From Lentisphaerales bacterium (GTDB lineage Bacteria > Verrucomicrobiota > Lentisphaeria > Lentisphaerales > Lentisphaeraceae): a DNA stretch of 64,000 bases. The notes below the pieces were generated by a model. It was not told the DNA's origin. It worked only from the letters and a program-made list of their open reading frames with translations, and made no database searches. The first letter of the stretch is position 1. Every line of letters begins with the position of its first letter. Location: the NCBI GenBank assembly GCA_022446985.1, contig JAKVBD010000008.1, positions 1 through 64,000 of the forward strand. The letters run 5' to 3'. Below, one piece after another: positions 51,392-61,405 of this stretch. The position numbers and the translations under genes were made by a program.

Positions 51392-54120
51392 TGCGCTCAC
51401 ATGTAATCGGCGCTGTATTCCGCAAGAATTTCAGGGCCTCATTCAGCAACCCGACAGCTTACGTTTTCATCACCATTTTCATCGTAACCTGTAGTATTTT
51501 TCAATTCAGTTGGGGCGATCTTTTCTTCAGCGAAAATCTCGCTGAACTTGGCCCGTTAAACACCAGTTTCCCTTATCTACTTCTTTTCTTCATTCCAGTT
51601 CTCACTATGAACAGCTGGGCCGAAGAAAGAAAGCTGGGAACTGAAGAATTCATGCTGACTCTACCAGCGACAGATCTGGAAGTTATTCTTGGTAAATACT
51701 TCGCTCTTCTGGCAACTTATACCGCGTCCCTCGCCTTTTCATTGACTCTCGTCTTTGTTCTTAGCAGTCTGGGTTCTCCAGATGGCGGTCTTATCTTTGC
51801 GAACTACCTGGCTTACTTTCTAACCGGAGCTGCTATGCTGAGTATCGGCATCGTTGCCTCAATGATGACCGCCAACAGCACCATCGCCTTTATTATTGGT
51901 GTGGTTTTCAACGCTGTATTCATGTACCTGGGACACATAGCCTCCGTTGTTTCCAGTGCTGGGCTCAGTGGACTTGGATCCTTGCTGGAAAGTATCGGCT
52001 TTGGCGAAAAAAGTGGTTTACTCAATCAATTTGAAGAACTTGCTTCTGGTGTTTTAACGCTGCCTGGAGTTGTCTATCTTGTTTCTGTGACGGCTATTAT
52101 GCTTTATCTGAGTATGGTTCTGGTTGGACGTCGTCACTGGGCGCATGGTAGCCGCGGTGCTTCGCTAACCTGGCACTATGTCATTCGCGTTGGTTCGCTG
52201 ATCATCGGCCTTACATCTCTAAATGTAATCCTAGCAAGAACTGGTGCTCGTGCAGACCTGACTTCAGAGCAAGTTCACTCATTCAGTCCAGCTTCTGCAA
52301 AACTTATGGCGAACCTTGAAAAGCCGGTTTTGATTGAAGCATATATCAGTAAGAGAGTTCCTGAAAGTGTTATCGAGAACCGCAAAAGTCTTCTTTCAAC
52401 ACTTCGTGAAATCGAAGCCACTTCTAAAGGTAACGTGAAGGTTCTCATCCACGAAACTGAGCCACGCAGTAAAGAGGCGGCCGATGCCGAAGACCGTTAC
52501 AGAATCATGCCACGTCCTATGCAGGAACTTTCCAGCGGCGCTGCCAGCCTCATGGAAGTCTTCATGGGCGTTGCGGTAACTTCCGGTGCAAATCAGGAAG
52601 TGATTCCTTTCCTCGATCTTGGTCTTTCTGCCGAATACGAGTTGGTTCGCTCAATTCGCGTTGTTTCTAAGTCTGACCGTCGCAAAGTCGGCATTCTGAA
52701 AACAGATGTAAATATCAATGGCGGTATGGATTTCCAAAGACGTCAACCAATTCCATCCTGGCAAGTTGTTGACGAACTTCGTAAGCAGTATGAAATCGTC
52801 GAAGTCGGTGCAGATGCCGATTACCCGGATGATCTCGATGTTCTACTGGCAGTTCTGCCATCTACACTTGGCCAACCACAAATGGATCGCCTCCAAAAAT
52901 ACATGCTGACTGGTAAGAAAGTTCTTCTTCTGTGTGATGCCTTACCAATCGATATGCCGGCAATGAGTCCTTCTCAAAGGCATAAGCCACAGACGGATCC
53001 ACGTATGGGTGGCCAAGGTGGTGCTTTGAAAGGTGACATCTCTAAACTACTCAATACTGTTGGTGTATCTTTCAATCCAACAGACATAGTCTGGTCCAGT
53101 AGTAATCCTTACCCAATGTTTGAAAGACTTCCTCAGGAAATCACTTTCTCACAAAACTCAAACGGTGAATTCACTGGCGACAACGAAATTTCCAGTGGCC
53201 TTCAAGTTGTGCTTTCAATGTTCCCGGGGCACCTCAAGAAAGCTGAAAATAGCTGGGCTGCCTTCTCTCCTATCTACTCTGTTAATTCTGGCAACCACGG
53301 TACAATTAGCTGGAATCAGATGGTAGGCATGGGCGGCGGCTTTATGGGCCCACCAACGCCACAGGTTAAACCAGAACCACAGTACCAGCACTTAAGACAG
53401 AGAAGCGGTGATAAGCTCATCATGGCAGCTCATGTTCAGGGTTCCAGAAAGGTTGAAGCTGTGAAAGATAAAGATGGTAAAGAAACCTCGCCGGCTTCTG
53501 AAGAGAAGGTTGACCTGATTGTCTTCTCAGATATCGACTTTATCTCAGACCGTTTCTTCTCAATCAGAAGAGAAGGCTGGCAAAACCTGACTCTTGACAA
53601 CGTCACTATTTTCTTAAATGCCATAGACTTTCTAACTGGCGATAAAGACTTTGTGGAACTGCGTAAAAAGCGCAAAAATCACCGCACGCTTACTAAGTTT
53701 GACATCATCCGTCGCGATCTCGATGCTCAGCGCCGTGACATCATCAAGAAAGCTGAAGCCGATGCAGTGACTGAACTTGCCAAAGCCCAGCAAGCTTTAG
53801 ATAAAGCTGTCGCTGCAGTTCAGAAACGCGATGACCTGAAAGACGAAGAAAAACTGCGTATTCTAGCAACTGTGCAGGAATCTCAAAGTCAGGCATTCTC
53901 CAACAAACAGGAAGAGATTGATAAACGTAAAAACCGTAAGATACAAGACGAAGAACGCAAAATGGAAGAGGCTATGAAAAGCCACCGCCGTCAGGTTGTT
54001 GTTATGGCCGTTATCGTTCCACCACTACTACCACTGTTCATCGGACTTGTTGTCTTCTTTAAACGCCGATCGCGGGAAATGAATAACGTTTCAAAGAAAA
54101 GAATTAAGGAGGCCCTCTAA
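51388..54120 (+). CDS. Fused ABC permease and GldG-type auxiliary protein (GldF-GldG fusion)
   Basis: A 910-residue protein. Residues 1-245 form an ABC-2 permease with about six helices (NPTAYVFITIFIVTCSIFQ, SWAEERKLGTEEFMLTLPATD matches GldF). A further helix near 270 leads into the GldG/IFT52-like domain (LTSEQVHSFSPASAKLMANLEKPVLIEAYISK, VVDELRKQYEIVEV, LLLCDALPIDMPAMSP) to about residue 700. A charged coiled coil (IIKKAEADAVTELAKAQQALDKA) and a last helix (VVVMAVIVPPLLPLFIGLVVFF) close it. Two usually separate genes are merged here. Confidence 0.9.
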   Translation: MMRSHVIGAVFRKNFRASFSNPTAYVFITIFIVTCSIFQFSWGDLFFSENLAELGPLNTSFPYLLLFFIPVLTMNSWAEERKLGTEEFMLTLPATDLEVILGKYFALLATYTASLAFSLTLVFVLSSLGSPDGGLIFANYLAYFLTGAAMLSIGIVASMMTANSTIAFIIGVVFNAVFMYLGHIASVVSSAGLSGLGSLLESIGFGEKSGLLNQFEELASGVLTLPGVVYLVSVTAIMLYLSMVLVGRRHWAHGSRGASLTWHYVIRVGSLIIGLTSLNVILARTGARADLTSEQVHSFSPASAKLMANLEKPVLIEAYISKRVPESVIENRKSLLSTLREIEATSKGNVKVLIHETEPRSKEAADAEDRYRIMPRPMQELSSGAASLMEVFMGVAVTSGANQEVIPFLDLGLSAEYELVRSIRVVSKSDRRKVGILKTDVNINGGMDFQRRQPIPSWQVVDELRKQYEIVEVGADADYPDDLDVLLAVLPSTLGQPQMDRLQKYMLTGKKVLLLCDALPIDMPAMSPSQRHKPQTDPRMGGQGGALKGDISKLLNTVGVSFNPTDIVWSSSNPYPMFERLPQEITFSQNSNGEFTGDNEISSGLQVVLSMFPGHLKKAENSWAAFSPIYSVNSGNHGTISWNQMVGMGGGFMGPPTPQVKPEPQYQHLRQRSGDKLIMAAHVQGSRKVEAVKDKDGKETSPASEEKVDLIVFSDIDFISDRFFSIRREGWQNLTLDNVTIFLNAIDFLTGDKDFVELRKKRKNHRTLTKFDIIRRDLDAQRRDIIKKAEADAVTELAKAQQALDKAVAAVQKRDDLKDEEKLRILATVQESQSQAFSNKQEEIDKRKNRKIQDEERKMEEAMKSHRRQVVVMAVIVPPLLPLFIGLVVFFKRRSREMNNVSKKRIKEAL

Positions 54121-55565
54121 TGAAAGACGCTCCTAAAACAATCGTTTTTGGCGCTCTGGCAGTCATTCTTTGTATCATCGCTGCCGTAACATCGCCCCAA
54201 AAAAATGTCGATGCCCTTTTTGTCGATCTGGGAACTGAGTTCTACCCGGATTTTACAGATCCACTCAAAGCAACCAGCCTGGAAGTTGTCGGTGCTGACA
54301 AAGACACCGGAATCCTGCTGCCATTTAAAGTTGAACTGAAAGATGGTCGTTGGTCTATTCCTTCAGCCAGCAACTACCCGGCCGATGCCAAAGATAAAGT
54401 GGCCAAACTGGCCGCGAATCTAGTCGGTATAACAAGAGATGAGCTGCGCTCTGACTTACCTAGTGATCACGAGATCCTCGAAGTCGTCAAGCCGGATGCT
54501 CAAACTCCAACCGGCAAAGGCGTCCAAGTCACCTTAAAGGATGCCAATGGCAACATTCTTTGTGACTACATTCTCGGTAAAGAAGTTGAAGGTAAATTTG
54601 GCTGGCGCTATGTCAGAATTCCAAATCAATCCAAGACCTTTGCCGTAAAGATGGATATCGACCTAAGTACAAAATTCAAAGACTGGGTTGAGACTGGACT
54701 TCTCGAAATGACGAATACAGATGCCCGTAAACTTGAAGTGATGAACTACAGCGTCACTCAAGGGCAGTTGGTTGAAAAAGGTCGTTTCGACATCTCAAAA
54801 GAAGATGCCGGTGACTGGTCTACTAAGAACCAGATTCCTGAAGGCAAACAATTATCACAAGATAAAGTCGGTAAAGTTATTGATGAACTCAGTAATCTGA
54901 AACTAGCTGGTGTTCGCAAGAAACCTGACAGTCTTATCGAGCTTCTTTCTGGCAACAGCCGCCAACTGACTCCTGAGTCTCAGCTTTCTTTACAAAATAA
55001 AGGATTTTACCTGGCTCAAGGCGGTATTCTTGGTGATGAAGGCCAGTTCATTCTTACCAAGTACAATGGTATAAAATACACAGTCATCTTCGGTGTCGGC
55101 TTCAACGACGAAAGCCTTCAGGTCTCGACTAAGAAAGAAGGCGAAGCCGAGAAGAATGCAGATGAAAAAGCAACTGGTCGCTATATGTTCATTAACGTTG
55201 GTTACGACGATAAATTCAATACGGCCCCAACCATTCCAGCCGAACCTAAAGTTCCCGCAGAGGACGCAACAGAAGAAGTCAAAAAGAAATACGACGAAGA
55301 TCTGAAAACTTATAACAAAGCCAAGGCAGATAAAGAAGCCTGGGAAAAAGACAGTAAAGAAGCCAAAGAAGAAGTGGCTAAACTTCAGAAACGCTTCACT
55401 GACTGGTACTACGTCATCGACAACGAAAGTTACGAAAAGATTAAAGTTACTTTCCCTGACCTGGTCGAAGACATTCCTAAACCAGCAGATGACAAAGCCG
55501 GAGCTCCACCAGCTGGAATTCCAGGACAGCCAACACTACCACCGGGATTCCCTGGTCTGAAGTAA
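54120..55565 (+). CDS. DUF4340-domain protein of the Gld-type ABC cluster
   Basis: A 481-residue protein with one N-terminal helix (TIVFGALAVILCIIAAVTS) and DUF4340 features repeated twice (ADKDTGILLPFKVELKDGRWSIPSA, VEGKFGWRYVRIPNQSKTFAVKMDIDLSTKFKDWVE; later KGFYLAQGGILGDEGQF). A Lys/Glu-rich segment and a Pro/Gly-rich tail end the protein. DUF4340 proteins routinely follow GldG-type genes, and their role is unknown, probably a periplasmic partner. Its ATG shares a base with the preceding stop. Confidence 0.88.
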   Translation: MKDAPKTIVFGALAVILCIIAAVTSPQKNVDALFVDLGTEFYPDFTDPLKATSLEVVGADKDTGILLPFKVELKDGRWSIPSASNYPADAKDKVAKLAANLVGITRDELRSDLPSDHEILEVVKPDAQTPTGKGVQVTLKDANGNILCDYILGKEVEGKFGWRYVRIPNQSKTFAVKMDIDLSTKFKDWVETGLLEMTNTDARKLEVMNYSVTQGQLVEKGRFDISKEDAGDWSTKNQIPEGKQLSQDKVGKVIDELSNLKLAGVRKKPDSLIELLSGNSRQLTPESQLSLQNKGFYLAQGGILGDEGQFILTKYNGIKYTVIFGVGFNDESLQVSTKKEGEAEKNADEKATGRYMFINVGYDDKFNTAPTIPAEPKVPAEDATEEVKKKYDEDLKTYNKAKADKEAWEKDSKEAKEEVAKLQKRFTDWYYVIDNESYEKIKVTFPDLVEDIPKPADDKAGAPPAGIPGQPTLPPGFPGLK

Positions 55566-55588
55566 CGCGAAATTATTATTTTACCCAA

Positions 55589-55619
55589 GCCGCCGAGTAT
55601 TTCACTTGGCGGCTTTTTT
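55589..55619 (+). terminator. Intrinsic terminator of the ABC operon
   Basis: Stem GCCGCCGAGT / ACTTGGCGGC (55589-55598, 55604-55613, one G-T pair), loop ATTTC, then TTTTTTA. Confidence 0.85.
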
Positions 55620-55624
55620 ATTAA

Positions 55625-56320
55625 TTACTTCTGTTTACGTCTATAAGCTGCTACGCCAAGAAGGCCAATTAACATTAATGCGTAAGATGAAGGCTCAGGA
55701 GTAGCAGTATATTCTACACGAATATTGTCTACCCATGTTTGCCCTGATTGAGTAGTCGCATGTGAGCGAATGCCAAGAAAATCGAACTCTGCAACAATAA
55801 TGTCGGTATTAAAATATTCTAAATCGAAGACAACATTGCCTGTTCTTTAGTTTGTCGCCATATACGAAATCTTGCCGTCAACCATCTCAATTTCATATGA
55901 AAAAATATCAAATTCAGCTGCCTGAAAATCTGATACAATGTGCCCTTCATAACTTTTATTGATATGCGTGAAGTTTTGACGACCATGAGTGTATTCATTA
56001 AAACCATGTGTAAAGTTGTACTCTAAGTTATGAACATTACTTAGATGAACCTGTGAATATGACCCCCAGTAACTATCTCTAAATTGAGCATCAAAAGATA
56101 TTGAAATCCTATCTAATCCAAGTGGAACATCAGTAAAAATTAAAGCAGAACCATCAACTGGATAAGCTTCAAGCCTTTCATTATTGATCCTTCCATCACG
56201 GGTCGTAATTAAATCCCAATTAGATGGTAAAGCATTTCCTGTAAAATCAATATTCTGGATAGTACTCGCGCTGAGGTTTAGAGCAAATAAACTCACAACT
56301 AATAAAACTAATTTTTTCAC
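55625..56320 (-). pseudogene. PEP-CTERM exported protein interrupted by an in-frame TAA
   Basis: Signal peptide MKKLVLLVVSLFALNLSAS, then a beta-rich domain (IQNIDFTGNALPSNWDLITTRDG, ISISFDAQFRDSYWGSYSQVHLSN) resembling a concanavalin-like lectin fold. TAA at 55849-55847 stops it after 157 residues. The same frame goes on for 73 codons (TGNVVFDLEYFNTDIIVAEFDFLGI, WVDNIRVEY) to a textbook PEP-CTERM tail: TPEPSSYALMLIGLLGVAAY then RRKQK. Apart from the TAA it is an intact 230-residue sorting substrate for an exosortase. Without read-through it would lose its anchor. Confidence 0.82.
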
Positions 56321-56630
56321 ATCTCGTCTTCTTTATATAGATATCAAAACTAAACATTTTACTTCTACTTATATTTGCCATATAGAGATTAAGAAAAGTT
56401 AATTCAATCTTCCTTATAAAGAACAAGTTAACATCTCTTCATTTAATTCTAACAGATAAAGTTAGTATTTTTTATTGTGATACTCATTGATAGATGATTA
56501 ACTACTATTTTTAACCACAAATAAATATCTTCATGTTGGTTAGCTCAATCTTGTTAAAAACAACTAAAAGACACAAATAATCAAACTTAATATTCACAAT
56601 TAAACAACTCATCCTTCATTACACCCACCT

Positions 56631-56671
56631 ATTTTCCAATTAGATCCCCCTAACCCTAAAAATTGGAAAAT
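56631..56671 (+). promoter_or_regulatory. Hairpin covering the ribosome site of the 56676 gene
   Basis: Perfect 10-bp inverted repeat ATTTTCCAAT (56631-56640) / ATTGGAAAAT (56662-56671), ending four bases before the ATG; the GGAAAA Shine-Dalgarno is in the 3' arm. The rest of the 355-bp gap (56321-56630) is AT-rich with nothing else recognised. Confidence 0.5.
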
Positions 56672-56675
56672 AAAC

Positions 56676-59510
56676 ATGATACTAAAAGCCTTAAAGAAAG
56701 CTGTCCTCTGCGGCTTTGTCTTAAGTCCTGTAGCACAAGCAGCTACACCTATCGGTCACTTTCAATCTCTAGATGGAGAAGGTGCAGCCGAAATTATCAG
56801 TTATGACGTTTCAACCCAGTGCTTGGTCGTCGCAAATGCGGAAGCAAATGCAGTCGATTTTATCGACGCTTCTGATCCAACCAATCTGTATCTTAAAAAT
56901 TCTACCACTATGGCAAATGGCATTAACAGTGTCGCTGTTAAAAATGGTATGATTGCTGTTGCTGTCGAAGGCGCAACAAAACAGGATAACGGCCAGATTA
57001 TAGTTTTAAATTCTTTCGGCACTCAAATCGCTCAGTTCCCAGCCGGAGCTTTACCGGATATGGTTACTTTTTCACCTGACGGTAACTTCATTCTAGCCGC
57101 CAATGAAGGTGAGCCGGACGAAGGCGATGAAAATGCCGGTCTTGGATTTGATCCTGAAGGTACTGTTACTGTAGTAGACATTTCTAATGGTTTAAATGCT
57201 GCAGTTACGACACAAATTAACTTCAATGCTTTTGATAACAAAATTGAAGAATTGCGCAATGCCGGTGTGAAACTCTACACTCCAAATGCATCTGTTTCTC
57301 AAGATCTTGAACCAGAGTACATCACCGTTTCCCCAGACAGTAAAACTGCTTTTGTCGGTTGTCAGGAAAACAACGCTATCGTAGTTATAGATCTGGAAAA
57401 TCTTGAGATTAAAGAGATTCAGCCTTTAGGTGTTAAGGATCACTCAAAAGACTTACCGGTCATTATCAACAACCCATTTCCTAAAATGCCGGTTCTTGGT
57501 AAATCACCAGCCGGTCAGAAGATCAGACTGGGAGGCTTCTCAGGTCTTCACTTTGAGAAACAGCTGCCAAACGGCAAATTGATCTTCCTAGCTCATCCGG
57601 ACAGAGGTCCAAATGGAGAACCTACAGATGCTAATAATGATGGTGTGAAAGACCGTCCATTTCCACTGCCTGACTTCCAGCCCAGTATCTACCGTATCTC
57701 TCTGAACCCTAAAAACGGCAAAGTCAAACTTCTAAACAGAACCCGGCTTTGGCGCACAAAAACATTCAGATTCTTCTGCTGGACTTTCAAATTCACTCTG
57801 CCAATGACTGGACTGCCAAATATGCAGGCTGGCGATGCCGGATCTGCGTATACCGATGAAACTGCTGTCGATCTTTTCGGACGCTCACTGAGAAACGATC
57901 CATATGGTGCAGACCTGGAAGGTATCGCTATTGCTGACGATGGCAGCTACTGGATGTGCGACGAGTACAGACCGGCAATTTACCACTTTAAGAAAAATGG
58001 TATGCTGATCAAGCGTTATGTTCCTGCTGGATCTGCTGCGGCAAATGGCAAACCTGCTGGATACTACGGTTCTGAAGATCTTCCGGAAGTATATGCTTCT
58101 CGTCGTAAGAACAGAGGTTTCGAGGCTATTGCAATCGAAAATGGCAAAGTCTTTGCCTTCATGCAGAGTCCAATCGACAACCCAGGTGTGACAGATGCTG
58201 AAGCAGCACTCGCTGGAAAGAAAAGTGACTATAACTCACGTGAATCTAAAGTCATTCGCATCCTTGAATTCGACATGGCTTCAGAAACTGTAACTGGTGA
58301 GTATGCTTACGTTCTGCAAGGTGCTGCCGGTGTTGATAAACTTGGTGATGCAGATTCACTTGGCAATGGCCGCTTTGTTGTTATCGAAAGAGATTCTTCT
58401 ACCGACAAGGATGCACGTAAGTTCATTTTTGAAATAGATCTTAAAGGCGCGACTAACCTACTGATAGTTACTGATTCTATTCGCGGTGTTGGTGGCACTT
58501 TAGAAGGACTTGGTGCAGATGGCCTTGCTGCTGCCGGAATCACACCGGTATATAAACGCAAAGTTCTAAACCTTCCTTCTCTCGGTTACCATGCTGGAGA
58601 CAAGCCTGAAGGTTTGACTGTTATCAATGAAAATACCTGGGCTGTAATAAATGATAACGACTTCGGACTTCTCGATGAAGAAGTTCCATACGATGGTTCT
58701 GTGCCGCTCAACCCAAACGCGCCCAACACTGTATTAGGAATTATTTCTTTCATGCAGTCAAACCAGATGGATACCACAAATGAAGATGAAGAAATCAACT
58801 TCAGGTATGCAAATGTCTTCGGTATGTATCAGCCTGACGCAATCGCTTCTGTTGAAATTGACGGACAGCTTTACTACCTAACTGCCAATGAAGGCGATGC
58901 AAGAGATTATGACGGTTATAGCGAAGAGTTAAGAATCAAAGACGATGAATATGAGCTAGACCCTTCTTTCCCTGTTGAAACTAAGAATGAACTGGAAACT
59001 GGCAGATTGAAAGTTTCTAATGAGTTGGCTGACCTTGATAATGACGGTTTAATAGATCGTATCCATACATATGGTGCGCGTTCTTTCTCTATCCGCGACG
59101 TAAATGGCGGCATCGTTTTTGACAGCGGTGACATAATCGCTAAAAAAGTTGCTGAAGAGACTCCTGAATTATTCAATGCAGATTACGACGACGGTATATA
59201 CGAAGTTGATGGTCGCAGCGATGATAAAGGAAGTGAACCGGAAGCTGTTGTTGTCGGTAAAGTCGGAAATAAAACTTATGCATTCGTCGGTCTTGAGAGA
59301 GCTGGTGGCGGCATCATGATTTTTGACATCTCTGTTCCAAGCCAAACTACACTTGTCAATTACATCAGAGATGATCGCGACATCAGTCCAGAAGGTCTTG
59401 TCTTTATCTCTGCTGCGAATTCACCAATTGGTGTAGCTCTTCTTGGTGTTGCAAATGAAGTAAGTGGCACAGTCAGTGTCTACAAACTTGACAACACAAT
59501 CCTTGACTAA
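56676..59510 (+). CDS. Choice-of-anchor I protein with embedded phytase-like esterase domain
   Basis: A 944-residue secreted protein with signal peptide ending near VAQA. Residues 30-250 form a choice-of-anchor I/alkaline-phosphatase-like propeller half (AEIISYDVSTQCLVVANAEANAVDFID, ILAANEGEPDEGD, PEYITVSPDSKTAFVGCQENNA). About residues 265-700 hold an 'esterase-like activity of phytase' domain (IRLGGFSGLHFE, DLEGIAIADDGSYWMCDEYRP, RGFEAIAIENGKVFAF). The propeller resumes (QPDAIASVEIDGQLYYLTANEGDARDYDGY, EPEAVVVGKVGNKTYAFVGLERAGGG) to the end. Probably a Ca-dependent phosphoesterase that liberates phosphate; the nested layout suggests domain insertion. Confidence 0.85.
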   Translation: MILKALKKAVLCGFVLSPVAQAATPIGHFQSLDGEGAAEIISYDVSTQCLVVANAEANAVDFIDASDPTNLYLKNSTTMANGINSVAVKNGMIAVAVEGATKQDNGQIIVLNSFGTQIAQFPAGALPDMVTFSPDGNFILAANEGEPDEGDENAGLGFDPEGTVTVVDISNGLNAAVTTQINFNAFDNKIEELRNAGVKLYTPNASVSQDLEPEYITVSPDSKTAFVGCQENNAIVVIDLENLEIKEIQPLGVKDHSKDLPVIINNPFPKMPVLGKSPAGQKIRLGGFSGLHFEKQLPNGKLIFLAHPDRGPNGEPTDANNDGVKDRPFPLPDFQPSIYRISLNPKNGKVKLLNRTRLWRTKTFRFFCWTFKFTLPMTGLPNMQAGDAGSAYTDETAVDLFGRSLRNDPYGADLEGIAIADDGSYWMCDEYRPAIYHFKKNGMLIKRYVPAGSAAANGKPAGYYGSEDLPEVYASRRKNRGFEAIAIENGKVFAFMQSPIDNPGVTDAEAALAGKKSDYNSRESKVIRILEFDMASETVTGEYAYVLQGAAGVDKLGDADSLGNGRFVVIERDSSTDKDARKFIFEIDLKGATNLLIVTDSIRGVGGTLEGLGADGLAAAGITPVYKRKVLNLPSLGYHAGDKPEGLTVINENTWAVINDNDFGLLDEEVPYDGSVPLNPNAPNTVLGIISFMQSNQMDTTNEDEEINFRYANVFGMYQPDAIASVEIDGQLYYLTANEGDARDYDGYSEELRIKDDEYELDPSFPVETKNELETGRLKVSNELADLDNDGLIDRIHTYGARSFSIRDVNGGIVFDSGDIIAKKVAEETPELFNADYDDGIYEVDGRSDDKGSEPEAVVVGKVGNKTYAFVGLERAGGGIMIFDISVPSQTTLVNYIRDDRDISPEGLVFISAANSPIGVALLGVANEVSGTVSVYKLDNTILD

Positions 59511-59530
59511 GATCTGAATCTTAAATAAAA

Positions 59531-59560
59531 GCCGCCAAGTTTTTTCTTGGTGGCTTTTTT
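59531..59560 (+). terminator. Intrinsic terminator of the 56676 gene
   Basis: GCCGCCAAG / CTTGGTGGC (59531-59539, 59546-59554; one G-T pair) followed by TTTTTT. Confidence 0.82.
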
Positions 59561-59574
59561 ATTTTCTAAGAACA

Positions 59575-59608
59575 GAAAAAAAGCCCGCACTCATTTGAAT
59601 GCGGGCTT
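59575..59608 (-). terminator. Intrinsic terminator of the minus-strand sulfatase
   Basis: AAGCCCGCA / TGCGGGCTT (59581-59589, 59600-59608). On the minus strand a run of seven T follows the stem; on the plus strand only TTTT follows, so it mainly serves the 59630-61405 gene. Confidence 0.8.
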
Positions 59609-59629
59609 TTAAAATCTACTTAGAAAGTT

Positions 59630-61405
59630 TTACAGTTTTTCTACATAAACGTAGTAAGTACCGACTTTCTTAGCATCTTTAAGAATGAAGTAACCTTCAA
59701 GCTCTAGTGGGCCGGCTTTAAGATCCATCTCGAAAGTTGTCTCCTGAGCACCTTTAGTAAAAGTAACTTCTTGCTTTTGCTCACCGGCAACGAGACCAAC
59801 TTTAGCAATATCAAAACCCTTACCAGCCTGTTCACGGAAAGCTTTCATTCCTGGAACCGGAGCTCCTGGAGGAAGTGCTGTATCTGAAACTTTACCAGAT
59901 TCACGAGGCCAGCGGCGAAGTGAAATCTTGTATTTACCAGCAGAGTCAACTTTGATCGCCCAAACGCCATTTGAAGGAATACCTTTACGAATATGCTGCT
60001 GGTTCCATGGAGTTGGATCCCCAGTGGTCAACCAATCGTGAGAGGTAAGTGTTGCTGGATTTTCAGCAGGATTACCAACGATTATTCTAGAGTACTTTTT
60101 AAACGCTGGTTTAATATCTTCCCACCAGGCTTCGTAATCGGCTCTCAACTTTTTCACAACTTCTGGGAAGTCTTTGCTCACGTCATTTTTCTGAGCTGGA
60201 TCTTTAGTAATATCAAAAAGCTGCTTACCATTTAGTAGACGCCACTTTTGCGTCATAGTAGAACAGTTACGCCACATTTGTGGGTCTCGGATGCGCTGTG
60301 AATCGGTAGTGATCGTACGATCTGCCCAAGCAGCATTTGGATCTTTAAGGAGTGGAACAAGAGACTTACCATCAAGTTTGTAACTTTCTTCAATCGGCTT
60401 AAGACCGCAAAGCTCAACAAGAGTAGGAAGAATGTCGATATGAGCTGAAAGTTTAGAGACATCTTTACCGACATTCAGGTTACCATCTTTCCAATGCAAG
60501 AAGAAAGGCACGCGGTGACCACCATCGTAGTTACTGCCTTTACCTCTGGACATACCAGAGTTGTGAACTTTTGAACCGGAAGCAGAACCATTGTCAGTAG
60601 TAAAAATGAAGATAGTATTATCGGCAACACCTTTCTCTTTCAGAAATGCACGCATTTTACCAACGTTATCATCAACGTTGGCAATCATACCATAGAATAT
60701 TGCGACCTTATCACCCCCATTTTTCTTAGTGGCTTCCTGATAGGGCTTCCAGTATTCATCCGGACAGTGGAAAGGACCGTGTGGAGCATTTGTAGAGATG
60801 TAAGCAAAGAATGGCTTGCTAGCAGCCATGCTTTCGTTGATGAAACGTTTGGCTTCGTCAAAGTAAACGTCGGAGCAGTAACCTTTATAGCGCTTTGGCT
60901 CGCCATTATGGAAGTACATGTCATCGAAGTAAGAATTGTCCCACAGGTCTGGAGTCTGACCGACGCCACCACCACCATGACGAACAACTTCAGTGAAGCC
61001 TCTGTCTTCAGGACGGTAAGGGTAATTGTCGCCGAGGTGCCATTTACCGAACATACCGGTTGCATAACCGCTGGCTTTAAATACTTCTCCAAGAGTTTTT
61101 TCGCCTTCGAACAGCATCGAACGTCCCATGATGGTATGCCATGGACCACAGCGATTTGTGTAGTGACCACTCATAAGTGCGCCACGAGTCGGAGCACATG
61201 TCGGGCTGACATGGTAGTCAGTCAAGCGCACACTTTCACTGTGCAATTTATCCAGATGAGGGGTTTTCAGAATCGGGTTGCCGTGGCATGAAAGGTCACC
61301 ATAACCCTGGTCGTCGGTAATGACTAAAATTACATTTGGCTTACTCCCGGCTATGAGGCCCATAGCGGTCATCAGCAGAAATAAAACAGCATATCGCAGA
61401 TACAT
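59630..61405 (-). CDS. Arylsulfatase A-like sulfatase with C-terminal accessory domain
   Basis: A 591-residue secreted sulfatase: signal peptide, metal site VILVITDDQGYGDLSCHG, formylglycine motif CAPTRGALMSG (Cys70), MFGKWHLGDNYPYRPEDRGF, and a distal metal motif FTTDNGSASGSKVHNSGMSRGKGSNYDGGHRVPFF. Beyond residue 470 a beta-rich domain of about 115 residues (NGVWAIKVDSAGKYKISLRRWPRES) may bind carbohydrate. It hydrolyses sulfate esters of algal or animal polysaccharides. Divergently oriented to another sulfatase 220 bp away, suggesting a shared control region. Confidence 0.94.
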   Translation of the reverse strand: MYLRYAVLFLLMTAMGLIAGSKPNVILVITDDQGYGDLSCHGNPILKTPHLDKLHSESVRLTDYHVSPTCAPTRGALMSGHYTNRCGPWHTIMGRSMLFEGEKTLGEVFKASGYATGMFGKWHLGDNYPYRPEDRGFTEVVRHGGGGVGQTPDLWDNSYFDDMYFHNGEPKRYKGYCSDVYFDEAKRFINESMAASKPFFAYISTNAPHGPFHCPDEYWKPYQEATKKNGGDKVAIFYGMIANVDDNVGKMRAFLKEKGVADNTIFIFTTDNGSASGSKVHNSGMSRGKGSNYDGGHRVPFFLHWKDGNLNVGKDVSKLSAHIDILPTLVELCGLKPIEESYKLDGKSLVPLLKDPNAAWADRTITTDSQRIRDPQMWRNCSTMTQKWRLLNGKQLFDITKDPAQKNDVSKDFPEVVKKLRADYEAWWEDIKPAFKKYSRIIVGNPAENPATLTSHDWLTTGDPTPWNQQHIRKGIPSNGVWAIKVDSAGKYKISLRRWPRESGKVSDTALPPGAPVPGMKAFREQAGKGFDIAKVGLVAGEQKQEVTFTKGAQETTFEMDLKAGPLELEGYFILKDAKKVGTYYVYVEKL

